In this document: in pieces, positions 17,471 through 25,375 of the stretch
Layout of the letters: each line of letters opens with the position of its first letter
How positions within the stretch are numbered: position 1 is the first letter of the stretch
Source of the DNA: Planctomycetota bacterium
GTDB taxonomy: Bacteria; Planctomycetota; GCA-002687715; DRQF01
DNA length: 64,000 nucleotides
Reading direction: 5' to 3'
Assembly (NCBI GenBank): GCA_020639295.1
Contig: JACKGY010000013.1
Location: forward strand, 1-64,000
Notes under the pieces: model-generated
Database searches by the model: none
The model's input: only the letters and a program-made list of their open reading frames with translations
Told to the model about the DNA's origin: nothing
Made by a program: the position numbers and the translations under genes

Positions 17471-17884
17471 GTCACCGCGTCTCCGGCGCGAATCGGGACT
17501 CGAGTCACCGTTGGTCGCATCGCTCACCCGCCGCGGCGGCGGGCCGGGGAATCCGGTGACCGGAGATCGCGCCGGCTCGACGATGCCTCGGCATCGTCGG
17601 CGCCCCGCGCGCCTCGTCGGTCGGGTCGGACCCGCCACCCTCGCCGTTCGGCCGATCGGATCGCCACGGGTGGCGTCCGGGGCCCCTTCCCGCAGATCCC
17701 TGGAGCGATGCAGGTTAAGATCTTGGACGGTCAACATTTAGCCACGAGCCCGGGGACAGGCAAGGTGGCGGCCGGCAAAGGCCCGCTTCGCGCCTGAAGA
17801 CCGGGCCAGATCGCGCCGATAAGAAAGTCGACGTCGCGCCGCGATCCGGCCGACCGGATGACCAGGGACCGAGACGGGGAGATC
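17471..17884. other. Divergent intergenic region with a 22-base palindromic site
   Basis: 414 bases separate the divergent REC-GGDEF gene and the DUF5658 gene, and no convincing ORF fills them. The clearest structure is at 17578-17599: two perfect 10-base arms (CGACGATGCC and GGCATCGTCG) around TC, a possible operator. No consensus promoter stands out, although TTGACC-like and TTAAGATC stretches occur near 17711-17735. I searched the region for another riboswitch and found none. Confidence 0.4.
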
Positions 17885-18418
17885 ATGGTCGAGACCTCCA
17901 AGGACAGCCGGAATGCCGAGTCCCTCGTCGATGCCGGCGGCACCGCCGCCGAGGACTCCAGCCCCTTCCAGGAATGGCCTTACGTCGATCGTCGCGCCCA
18001 GATGGATCGCCGGTCCGCGCCCACCAACATGTGGGCGAGCCTGCTCGGTCGTGGCCAGCGCGCGCGCGGCCGCCGCAAGGGCGAGGACCGCAACATCTAC
18101 GTCGACGTCTACGGCAAGCGCGAGATCGTCCTGGTCGTCCTGATCCTGGTCCTGAACATCCTCGACGCCTTCTTCACCCTGGACTACATCGAGAAGGGCG
18201 GGGCGGAGGCCAATCCGGTCGCCCAGCACCTGCTCGACCTCGGCGAGACCTGGTTCATCTACGCCAAGTCCTTCCTGGTCGGGCTCTGTCTGCTCTTCCT
18301 GCTGGTCCACAAGAAGTTCAACTTCGTCGACCTCGCCCTGGGCTTCCTCTGCACCTTCTACACCCTTCTGCTCGGCTACCACATCGTCCTGCAGGTCCGC
18401 TACTACGTCGGCCATTGA
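17885..18418 (+). CDS. DUF5658-type three-helix membrane protein
   Basis: 177 residues from ATG 17885; an ATG at 17858 in the same frame would add 9. The N-terminal half is soluble, charged and probably disordered, with paired Arg motifs (YVDRRAQMDRRSAP). The C-terminal half has three hydrophobic helices: EIVLVVLILVLNILDAFFTL, then one around WFIYAKSFLVGLCLLFLLVH, then one ending GYHIVLQVRYY. The D-x-x-x-T and E-x-N-P pattern between helices 1 and 2 (TLDYIEKGGAEANPVA) matches DUF5658 proteins of unknown function. GGGGAG precedes 17885 at short spacing. Confidence 0.78.
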   Translation: MVETSKDSRNAESLVDAGGTAAEDSSPFQEWPYVDRRAQMDRRSAPTNMWASLLGRGQRARGRRKGEDRNIYVDVYGKREIVLVVLILVLNILDAFFTLDYIEKGGAEANPVAQHLLDLGETWFIYAKSFLVGLCLLFLLVHKKFNFVDLALGFLCTFYTLLLGYHIVLQVRYYVGH

Positions 18419-18617
18419 CCCCGGACCGCCGGGACGGTCAATCCGGCTTTACCTTCCTCGCGACCGGCGCCGCGCCGATCCTTCCTTGATTGCGCTGCCC
18501 GCAGGCTTTGCGAGAATGCGCCGGCAGGGCGCCCGGGCCCACGAGTTGCAGTATCGCGGCTCGTGATCGGCCTGGAGTGCGCGATCGGAATCGCGGCGAG
18601 GGCCGGGGAAGGGCAGG

Positions 18618-21323
18618 ATGGCGAATCTCGAGATCCAGTTCAGGGGCGAGGAGTTCAGCCGGGCGCTCACGGGCGAGGCGCTGATCTGCGGTCGTCAGGA
18701 CGATTGCGACCTGGTCTTCGCCGACCCGCGTTGCTCGAAGAAGCACTGCCGCATCGAATTCCGGGCCGGCGCCTGGCGGGTCGTCGACCTGGCCTCGGCG
18801 AACGGGACCCGCGTGAACGGTCAGACCGTCTCGATGGTGGCTCTGGGCGAGGGCGATCGCATCGAGATCGGCGAGGTCGTCCTGACCTTCCGCGCCGTCG
18901 GCAAGGCACCGGAGATCGGTCGCGGCGAGGATCGGCGGCCGAGCTCGCGCATGCCGATGCTCCTGGCCGGAGCTGCGGCCCTGGTGGCGATCCTGGTCCT
19001 GGTGCTGCGCGGTGGCGGCGGCGACGAGCCGCGGACCGAGGGCGTGACGAGCGGGAACGAGGACCAGGCCCAGGGGCCCGAATCGGCCGGCGCCGAGGAT
19101 CTCTTCCTGCGCGGCAGCCTGGTCACCGAGTGGGGCGCGATCCGCTCGGCGCGGACGGCCTCCGTCACCGAGCTGGTCGAACGCGCGCGTGAGCTCGCCG
19201 AACGCGCCCGGGGCCTCGACGAGGAACTCGCCACGAAGGCCGAGGACTGGGCGCTGGAGCAGGAGCGCGCCGAGATCCTGCAACAGCGCCGGCGCCTGAC
19301 CGAGATCCGCGAACAGGCCGGTCTGGAGGCGGCCGAAGGGCGTTTCGCAGGTGGCCTCGACCGACTCGACGAGCTGATGGCCGAGTTCGAGGCGCGTCGG
19401 CTCGATCGCCTCCTGCGCGAGGCTCGCGAGGCGAAGCTCGATCTGCTCACCCGGGCGAGGGGAGTCTGGGAAGAGACCGCGAAGGCGGCCGAGGATCGCG
19501 CGGACGCCGGCGACTTCGCCGGTGCTCGGGCCCTGCTCACGGCGGCGGCTCCCGGTTTCGGCGGCACCGCCTTCGAGGCCGCGGCCCAGTCCGCGGTTCA
19601 ACTGCTCGAGCTGCGCGCCCGCGGGCAGGAGGTCGCCGTCGCCCGGCCCGAGGGTCGGGAGGAGGCGCCACGGCCCGCGCGGGTCGAGAAGGTCGATGAC
19701 GGGGCCACCAGCCTCATCGCCCGGGCGGAGAAGGCGGCGGCCGCGCGTGACTGGGCCGGAGCCGCGGCGGCCTACCGCGAGGCCTTGAAGCTCGCGAAGG
19801 GTGAGTCCCTGACCCGCTCCTGGACGCGGCGGGCCGAACTCCTGGCGGCCCTCGCCCGACTGAAGGACGCGGTCGTGGTCGCGGTCAACGACGAGAATCG
19901 TCGGGTGCGCTCGCTGCACGTCGGCCGGCTTTCGGCCCGACCCTACGCCGCCGACCAGGACCAGATCCAGCTCAAGTTCGGCGGCTCGGGGCTGGTGACC
20001 TGGCGCTGGACCGAGATTCCCGGAGAGACCCTGCTCGACCTGTTCCAGGCCGGCGTCGACCAGCCGGACGACCAGCTGGACTACGCCCGGGCCGCGATCG
20101 AGCTGGGTGACGAGAAGCGCGCGCTGGCGGCGCTGGTCAAGGCCGCCGGTTCCTCGCGGTCACGCAAGGAGGAGGCCGACCGCATCTTCGCCGACTGGCG
20201 CGGCCGGGATCTGCCTCCTGGAGGCTTCATCGTCGAGGAGGGGGGCTTCTTCGGGCCCGACGAGTGGTCGGAGATCGAGCTCCGGCGCAGCGCCCGGAAG
20301 GAGGCCGAGAAGCTGGTCAAGGCACGGCGCGCCCAGCTCCCCGATCTCGTGGCGCGGGTGAAGGCGATGGGCGAGCCGGCCCTCGAGCCCCTGCAAGTCG
20401 CCCTCGAGGAACGCTACGCCCTGGTCCTGGCCGAGGCCGAGGCCTCGTCATTCGTGAGCGCGCCGGCGCGTTACCGCGGCAAGCTGATCGAGGAACTCGA
20501 TCGCCGCCGCGCCGAGGCCCTGGCCCTGATCCGTGACGAGAAGCGCTACCCCTATCCCTACGGCCCGAACCAGGAGGAGGTGGAACGCGAGGTCACGGCC
20601 CTGGTCGAGCGGGTCCGGCAGGTCTACCAGCAGCCTTCGGTGCTCCTGCTCGAGACCGAAAAGGGCCTGAGCGAGAAGCTCGACGAGCTCGAGGAGATCG
20701 TCGGGCTCATGTTGGTGCCGACCAGCGATCGGCCATCGCCTTCGGCCTTCCTCGATCAGGTCGACCGCGCGATCGATCTCAGGAACCAGGGCCCGTCGCC
20801 GAGCGACCAGCGCTACAACGAGGAGGTCTTCATCTTCAACGCCGAGATCAAGAGCTCGATCACCGACGAGGAGCGCGAGGTCCACCGCCTCACCAACGAA
20901 TACCGGCTGATGATGGGCCTGCGCGCGGTGAAGATCGACGAGGCCCTGGTGCTCGCGGCGCGCGGCCACAGCCAGGAGATGAAGGACCTCGGCTACTTCT
21001 CGCACACCTCGCCGACCAAGGGCCGGGAGCGGCCCGGCGATCGCTGCCGACTGGCGGGCTGGGGCGGGGCGGCGAGCGAGAACATCGCCCAGGGGCAGCG
21101 CAGCCCCGAGGGCGCGGTCGAGGGTTGGATCCACAGTTCCGGTCATCATCGCAACATCCTCGGGCCGCGCTGGACCCACCTGGGTTGCGGCAAGGCCAAG
21201 GACGGCTTCTACTGGACCCAGAACTTCGGCAACGGCAGCAGCTCGGCCATTTCCCGGGAGAAGATCGATCCAGCCGAGCGCGGAGCTGCCGAGAAGAAGC
21301 CGGATGTGCCGGCGGGCCGTTGA
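18618..21323 (+). CDS. FHA-transmembrane-coiled-coil-CAP domain protein
   Basis: 901 residues. An FHA domain (about 20-93: CGRQDDCDLVFADPRCSKKH, NGTRVNG) would face the cytoplasm. One transmembrane helix lies at 112-131. A long Glu/Arg/Ala-rich helical, probably coiled-coil region follows (about 170-740). A CAP/SCP domain lies at about 753-875 with the conserved set HRLTNEYR, ARGHSQEM, YFSHTSPTKG, SENIAQG and HSSGHHRNIL. Bacterial CAP domains are usually extracytoplasmic and some bind or cleave wall or lipid ligands. The architecture suggests phospho-signal coupling across the inner membrane, which is inference. Apparently monocistronic, 199 bases after the DUF5658 gene. Confidence 0.9.
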   Translation: MANLEIQFRGEEFSRALTGEALICGRQDDCDLVFADPRCSKKHCRIEFRAGAWRVVDLASANGTRVNGQTVSMVALGEGDRIEIGEVVLTFRAVGKAPEIGRGEDRRPSSRMPMLLAGAAALVAILVLVLRGGGGDEPRTEGVTSGNEDQAQGPESAGAEDLFLRGSLVTEWGAIRSARTASVTELVERARELAERARGLDEELATKAEDWALEQERAEILQQRRRLTEIREQAGLEAAEGRFAGGLDRLDELMAEFEARRLDRLLREAREAKLDLLTRARGVWEETAKAAEDRADAGDFAGARALLTAAAPGFGGTAFEAAAQSAVQLLELRARGQEVAVARPEGREEAPRPARVEKVDDGATSLIARAEKAAAARDWAGAAAAYREALKLAKGESLTRSWTRRAELLAALARLKDAVVVAVNDENRRVRSLHVGRLSARPYAADQDQIQLKFGGSGLVTWRWTEIPGETLLDLFQAGVDQPDDQLDYARAAIELGDEKRALAALVKAAGSSRSRKEEADRIFADWRGRDLPPGGFIVEEGGFFGPDEWSEIELRRSARKEAEKLVKARRAQLPDLVARVKAMGEPALEPLQVALEERYALVLAEAEASSFVSAPARYRGKLIEELDRRRAEALALIRDEKRYPYPYGPNQEEVEREVTALVERVRQVYQQPSVLLLETEKGLSEKLDELEEIVGLMLVPTSDRPSPSAFLDQVDRAIDLRNQGPSPSDQRYNEEVFIFNAEIKSSITDEEREVHRLTNEYRLMMGLRAVKIDEALVLAARGHSQEMKDLGYFSHTSPTKGRERPGDRCRLAGWGGAASENIAQGQRSPEGAVEGWIHSSGHHRNILGPRWTHLGCGKAKDGFYWTQNFGNGSSSAISREKIDPAERGAAEKKPDVPAGR

Positions 21324-21407
21324 GCCGGCGCCAGGACTGAAGCCAAAGCGTCGGAAAATCCGACGGTCGGCCTCAAAGGGAGGCGCAAGAAAATCCGAAA
21401 AGGCCCG
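21324..21407 (+). other. Spacer with hairpin between CAP gene and riboswitch promoter
   Basis: A perfect 7-bp hairpin (CGTCGGA at 21349-21355, TCCGACG at 21359-21365, loop AAA) lies 26 bases after the FHA-CAP stop. There is no T-run, so termination there is uncertain. The whole CAP-to-sigma gap (21324-21724, 401 bases) is otherwise accounted for by the promoter, aptamer and terminator listed separately. Confidence 0.4.
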
Positions 21408-21435
21408 TTGACAGCATTTTGCGGGTCTTTATCTT
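21408..21435 (+). promoter_or_regulatory. Strong sigma-70-type promoter of the riboswitch/sigma transcript
   Basis: A perfect -35 box TTGACA (21408-21413) and TATCTT (21430-21435, 4 of 6 to TATAAT) are separated by 16 bases. Transcription should start near 21442, about 50 bases before the c-di-GMP aptamer. It is the best vegetative promoter I can see in the window. Confidence 0.75.
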
Positions 21436-21484
21436 GCCAGTGGCTCAAAAGAGCCGTGGACGTGCGAAGCGTCGCTTCCATGTC

Positions 21485-21570
21485 CGAAAGGGCAAACCAC
21501 TCGAAAGGGTGGGGCGCAAAGCTAGAGGGCCTTCCCCGCCGGGATGCGGAAAGGCAGCCAGTTGCCGAAG
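21485..21570 (+). ncRNA. Cyclic-di-GMP class I (GEMM-I) riboswitch aptamer
   Basis: All conserved blocks are present in order. P1 is closed by GGCAA (21491-21495) and TTGCC (21562-21566). The first arm is CCACTC-GAAA-GGGTGG (21497-21512) with the canonical GAAA tetraloop. The joining sequence is GCGCAAAGC (21514-21522). The second arm is GGCCTTCCCCGC...GCGGAAAGGC. The 3' element GCAGCCAGTTGCCG (21554-21567) is the family's GNAGCCRGGUURCCG block. Class I aptamers bind c-di-GMP with very high affinity. A terminator lies 35 bases downstream and a sigma factor gene follows, so the switch should control transcription read-through into that gene. Whether ligand turns it on or off cannot be read directly. 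Confidence 0.93.
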
Positions 21571-21600
21571 ACGAGGGAGAGACGGATGGCGCGCGAAGGA

Positions 21601-21642
21601 ACCGACAGGCAGTCGATCTCATCGACGACCGTCGGTTTTTTT
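21601..21642 (+). terminator. Riboswitch expression-platform terminator
   Basis: Outer arms ACCGAC (21601-21606) and GTCGGT (21631-21636) enclose an inner perfect hairpin GTCGAT-CTC-ATCGAC (21612-21626). Seven T residues (21636-21642) follow. It is 34 bases downstream of the aptamer and 82 bases before the sigma-factor ATG, the normal position for a transcription-attenuating expression platform. Confidence 0.85.
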
Positions 21643-21724
21643 GTTGCCCGCGGGACAGGTTCCCATCGCCGTCCCTCTCACCCTTGACCAGACGGGGTCG
21701 TGCCGACCCCAGAAGAGGTGTGAG

Positions 21725-22519
21725 ATGGTTGAAGTCGCGACCAAGCCGAAGACCGAGGACGCTCAAGTCGATCGCATCTGGGTGACCTACAAGCGCACGG
21801 GTGACCCGAATCTCCGCAACGTCCTCATCGAGCGCTACTACCCGCTGGTTCGTTACATCAGCGAACGCCTGCTGGCGACCCTGCCCAAGAGCATCGAGCT
21901 CGAGGATCTGGTGAGCGCCGGTCTGTTCGGCCTCATGGACGCGATCGATGGCTTCGACATCGAGCGCGGCATCAAGTTCAAGACCTACTGCACCACCCGG
22001 ATCCGCGGCAGCATCCTGGACGAACTCCGTTCGCAGGACTGGGTCCCGCGTCTCGTCCGCCTCAAGGCCAACAAGATCAACAAGGCCTACCGCCAGCTCG
22101 AGGCCGACCTCGGCCGCGAGCCCACCGACGTGGAGATGTGCGAGGCCATCGAGTGCTCGCTCGAGGAGTACCACCAGATGCTGGGCGACGCCCAGCCGGT
22201 CACGGTCTTCTCCCTCTCCGACAAGTGGGATGACAACCAGGACGAGAACACGCTGGAGAAGGCCGACGTCCTCGCCGACCAGAAGAGCGAGAACCCGATC
22301 GAGGCCCTCAATCAGCGCGACGTCATCGAGGCGATCACCCGCAACCTCTCCCAGAAGGAGAAGCGGATCGTCATCATGTACTACTACGAGGGGCTCACCA
22401 TGAAGGAGATCGGGCGGATCCTCGATCTCACCGAGTCCCGGGTCTGCCAGATCCACACCAACGTCCTGCAGCGGCTCCAGGAGCAGCTCAACCGGACGCG
22501 CGTGGGGCTCATGGCCTGA
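21725..22519 (+). CDS. RNA polymerase sigma factor, FliA/WhiG family
   Basis: 264 residues. Sigma-70 group 3 protein: region 2 reads ERYYPLVRYISERLL...IELEDLVSAGLFGLMDAIDGF and KFKTYCTTRIRGSILDELRS-QDWVPR, the FliA/WhiG hallmark. Region 3 is LEADLGREPTDVEMCEAI. Region 4 has the helix-turn-helix GLTMKEIGRILDLTESRVCQIH. The family directs flagellar/chemotaxis genes in most bacteria and sporulation genes in Streptomyces. The ATG at 21725 follows AGAAGAGG. Its leader carries a c-di-GMP riboswitch and terminator, so its synthesis is probably set by c-di-GMP. The only possibly flagellar gene in the window is the small one at 36250. Confidence 0.95.
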   Translation: MVEVATKPKTEDAQVDRIWVTYKRTGDPNLRNVLIERYYPLVRYISERLLATLPKSIELEDLVSAGLFGLMDAIDGFDIERGIKFKTYCTTRIRGSILDELRSQDWVPRLVRLKANKINKAYRQLEADLGREPTDVEMCEAIECSLEEYHQMLGDAQPVTVFSLSDKWDDNQDENTLEKADVLADQKSENPIEALNQRDVIEAITRNLSQKEKRIVIMYYYEGLTMKEIGRILDLTESRVCQIHTNVLQRLQEQLNRTRVGLMA

Positions 22520-22526
22520 GTCTCCG

Positions 22527-22548
22527 GGCCGGTCGTCCTCGACCGGCC
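22527..22548 (+). other. Hairpin after the sigma-factor gene
   Basis: A perfect 9-bp inverted repeat (GGCCGGTCG, loop TCCT, CGACCGGCC) lies 7 bases after the sigma-factor stop. There is no T-run, so it may stabilise the 3' end of the mRNA or be a weak terminator before the VanZ-like gene. Confidence 0.4.
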
Positions 22549-22574
22549 GATGAGCTGGGGAGCCGCGACTCGCG

Positions 22575-23066
22575 ATGACCGAACCGGCCTGGCGAATGCG
22601 GCTCCGCGCCGTGTCCATCCGGCTGCGTCGGCTCTGGGCCCTGCTCGCCCTGGCCGAGGCCGCCCTGATCTTCTGGTCGAGCGGTCGGACCTGGAACGAC
22701 GACCTGCCGCGGCTCGCCCTCGACTGGAGCAACTTCCTGCACTTCCTGCTCTACGGCGGGCTGGGCGGCCTGATCCATCTGGCGCTGTTCCGGGAGGCGC
22801 CGCCGCGTCCGGCGCTCGTTCCCCTGCTCGGCGCCACCGCCTTCGGGCTCTTCGACGAATGCCACCAGGCCCTGGTCCCCGGCCGTGACTTCTCCGTCTT
22901 CGACCTGGTCACCGACTTCGCCGGGGCGGCCTTCGCCGTCGTCCTGATCGACCGCCTTCTCCGCGGTGGGCAATATCGCCCGACCTGGTTCCGCATCCTG
23001 GTCGCCAGCCTGGCCTTGGGGCTCGCGTCGTCCTTCCTGTTGCCGGCGATTCTGCCCGATTGGTGA
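22575..23066 (+). CDS. VanZ-like membrane protein
   Basis: 163 residues with about four hydrophobic segments. The VanZ-family pattern is clear: WSNFLHFLLYGGLGGLIHLAL in helix 2 and FDECHQALVPGRDFSVFDLV followed by TDFAGAAFA, where the D-E-x-x-Q and D-x-x-x-D-x-x-G residues are conserved. VanZ homologues confer low-level teicoplanin resistance in enterococci, but most are uncharacterised inner-membrane proteins. Fifty-five bases after the sigma-factor gene, possibly on the same transcript. Confidence 0.85.
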   Translation: MTEPAWRMRLRAVSIRLRRLWALLALAEAALIFWSSGRTWNDDLPRLALDWSNFLHFLLYGGLGGLIHLALFREAPPRPALVPLLGATAFGLFDECHQALVPGRDFSVFDLVTDFAGAAFAVVLIDRLLRGGQYRPTWFRILVASLALGLASSFLLPAILPDW

Positions 23067-23256
23067 ACTCCCGCCCGGATTCGCCGTCCAAGGGGCCGAT
23101 TGACCGGCCGGACTTGCCCCGGCTTGCCGGCTTGTGACAATCGAAAGTCCCGGGGTTGGCCAGGAGCGGGAATTGCCTGGCGACCGATACGTATAGCCCC
23201 GGCCCGATGGGCTTGGAACAGAAGAAGATTCGCAGCTGATCTAAGAGGATCGAGAC

Positions 23257-25236
23257 ATGAACGTCACCCCCCCGAAGCGGCGCCGGACCCTGGTCCGGAC
23301 CGTCGCGACCTTCCTGACCCTTCTCCTGATCGCCTCCGGTAGTGCCTGGGTACTCACCGATACCGCCGGCAACCGCGGCAAGGCAGCCTTCGACGTGACC
23401 GGGGCCCTCCCGGCCTCGGTGCTCCTGCACGTCGACTACGACGGCGGCGCGGCCGCGAAGAACTCGCGACAGCTCGCCCTCTGCGAACTCTGGAGCGAGC
23501 CCCAGATGCAGGCCTTCGTCAAGCCGGCGCTCGAGGTCCTGAACGGCATGACCGATCAGTTCTCGCAGCAGATGGCCGAAGAGGTGGGCATCTCGCTGAA
23601 CGACATCGAGACCGTCGGCAAGTCGAAGCTCACCGCCACCCTGGTCGACTTCAACATGCAGGAGAACGGGCAGCCCGACGTCGATCTGCTGCTGACCCTC
23701 GATCTGGCCCAGGATCGCTCCCTGCTCGACCGGATCCTGAAGGTCGTCAAGGACCAGCTCGAGCAGAACGCCGGAGCCACGGTCACCACCATCGACCTCG
23801 GCGGCAGCCAGGGCATGATGACCAACATGGAAGGCGTCGACCTGATCTGGGCGCCGATGGGCAACCACCTCGTGCTCGGCACGAAGGTCGGCACCATGTC
23901 GGCGGTCCTGGCCCGGATGAAGGCCCAGAGCACCGTCGGCGGTCTCCTCGAGAACCAGAACTTCGTCAAGGCCCGCGCCAAGGCCGCGCCCACCGGCGAG
24001 CCGGTGCTCTGCGCCTACGCCGACGTCTCGCGTTTCCTCGCCTTGGGCAAGAAGATGGCCGGCCATGACTGGGACGAGATCGCCCCGATGATCTCCCTCA
24101 TGGGCTACGACAGCATGAAGGACTTCACCTACGCGGTCTCCTTCGAGGGACGGGCGGTGGTCGACCGCATGTGGATCGGCGCGCCCGGTGGCCTGGGCGG
24201 CATCTACAGCAGCTTCAAGCACAGCAAGGCGGCGCTGCGCAGCCCGCAGATGGCGCCCAAGGACAGCTTCGTCTACTACGGCCTCCGCATGAACCTGTCG
24301 GAGCTGGCCAACAACATCCTGACCGGTCTCGATCAGCTCGATCCCTCGACCGGCGTCGCCCGCCAGGTGGACGACGCGATCGCCGAGGCCGACCGCAACC
24401 TCGGCTTCTCGCTGGTCAACGACCTCCTGCCCTCGATCGGCCAGGAGATGGCGATGTGGATCGGCAAGGCGCCCTTCGGCGGCATGATCCCGGAGATCGT
24501 CTTCGCGATCGAGATGAAGGACAAGGCCAAGTTCGAGGCCTGCATCGACAAGGCGCGCCAGCGCTTCGACGAGCACGCCATCGTCAAGAGCTTCGACTTC
24601 ATGGGCCGCAAGCTCACCTACCTCGACACCGGCGTGGTCGTCAACGGTCCCAACTTCGGCCCCGGCATGAAGCCCTGCTGGATCATGGAAGGCGACTTCA
24701 TGATGCTGAGCCTGGCGCCGCAGACCCTGAAGAACTTCCTGGCCGCCCAGAACGCCCAGCGCGAGTCCTTCCGGGACAACGCGGACATCAACGACGCCCT
24801 CGCGCACCTGAAGCGCTTCAACCCCGAGGGTGGCCAGGACGCGCTCGCCTACGTCGACCTCGGCAGCGTGCTGACCATGCTGGCGGATACGGCCGGTCCG
24901 ATCCTCCAGAGCGTCCACATGCCCGCCGAGGAGCTCGGCTTCGAGATCGACATGAACCAGTATCCGACCGGTGACGTCTTCCGGCGCCACCTGTTCGGTC
25001 TCAGCATGACCTCGACCATGTCGAACGAGGGCATGCTCGCCGAGATCCACTCGCCGATGGGCTACGCCACCACGATCGGCGCGATCGCCGCCGGCGCCGG
25101 CATGTTCTTCGCCATCGCCGACGAGGAGTACTTCGACGGTCCGTCCGACGACTGGGACGACGACTCCGGCTGGGAGGAGGTCGAGCCCGTCGAGGAGGTC
25201 GAGCCCGCCGAGGAACACGAGGGCGAGGACAAGTAG
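23257..25236 (+). CDS. Large exported or anchored protein, family not identified
   Basis: 659 residues. The N-terminus MNVTPPKRRRTLVRTVATFL plus the following hydrophobic stretch is a signal peptide or anchor. The long middle contains repeated beta-strand blocks (VLLHVDYDGG, LVLGTKVGTMSAVLARM, VLCAYADVSRFLALGKK, GQDALAYVDLGSVLTM), loosely like DUF3352-type exported proteins. A second hydrophobic segment near residue 610 (TTIGAIAAGAGMFFAIA) precedes a very acidic tail (DDWDDDSGWEEVEPVEEVE). The function is unknown. AAGAGGATCGAGAC provides a plausible RBS. A strong terminator follows. Confidence 0.82.
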   Translation: MNVTPPKRRRTLVRTVATFLTLLLIASGSAWVLTDTAGNRGKAAFDVTGALPASVLLHVDYDGGAAAKNSRQLALCELWSEPQMQAFVKPALEVLNGMTDQFSQQMAEEVGISLNDIETVGKSKLTATLVDFNMQENGQPDVDLLLTLDLAQDRSLLDRILKVVKDQLEQNAGATVTTIDLGGSQGMMTNMEGVDLIWAPMGNHLVLGTKVGTMSAVLARMKAQSTVGGLLENQNFVKARAKAAPTGEPVLCAYADVSRFLALGKKMAGHDWDEIAPMISLMGYDSMKDFTYAVSFEGRAVVDRMWIGAPGGLGGIYSSFKHSKAALRSPQMAPKDSFVYYGLRMNLSELANNILTGLDQLDPSTGVARQVDDAIAEADRNLGFSLVNDLLPSIGQEMAMWIGKAPFGGMIPEIVFAIEMKDKAKFEACIDKARQRFDEHAIVKSFDFMGRKLTYLDTGVVVNGPNFGPGMKPCWIMEGDFMMLSLAPQTLKNFLAAQNAQRESFRDNADINDALAHLKRFNPEGGQDALAYVDLGSVLTMLADTAGPILQSVHMPAEELGFEIDMNQYPTGDVFRRHLFGLSMTSTMSNEGMLAEIHSPMGYATTIGAIAAGAGMFFAIADEEYFDGPSDDWDDDSGWEEVEPVEEVEPAEEHEGEDK

Positions 25237-25265
25237 TCCTCCCCGGTCGCGATCCCGAGATGACG

Positions 25266-25295
25266 AAGGCCCCGGAGACCGATCTCCGGGGCCTT
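25266..25295 (+). terminator. Intrinsic terminator
   Basis: Perfect 13-bp inverted repeat (AAGGCCCCGGAGA at 25266-25278, TCTCCGGGGCCTT at 25283-25295) with loop CCGA. It is followed by CTCTCGTTTC. It lies 29 bases after the stop of the 659-residue protein. Confidence 0.85.
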
Positions 25296-25375
25296 CTCTC
25301 GTTTCGGAAAGCCATTCCCTCGGCCGGCACTCTCGTGTTCTGATGGGCGGCGAAGACCTCGTCCCAGGGGAGTCC

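Noticed and set aside
17740..17860. A second riboswitch-like leader before the DUF5658 gene (GGCAAAGGCCCGCTTCGCGCC)
   Set aside because: The hairpin is ordinary. GCAAAGC-type and 3' GEMM blocks are absent and no terminator lies downstream.
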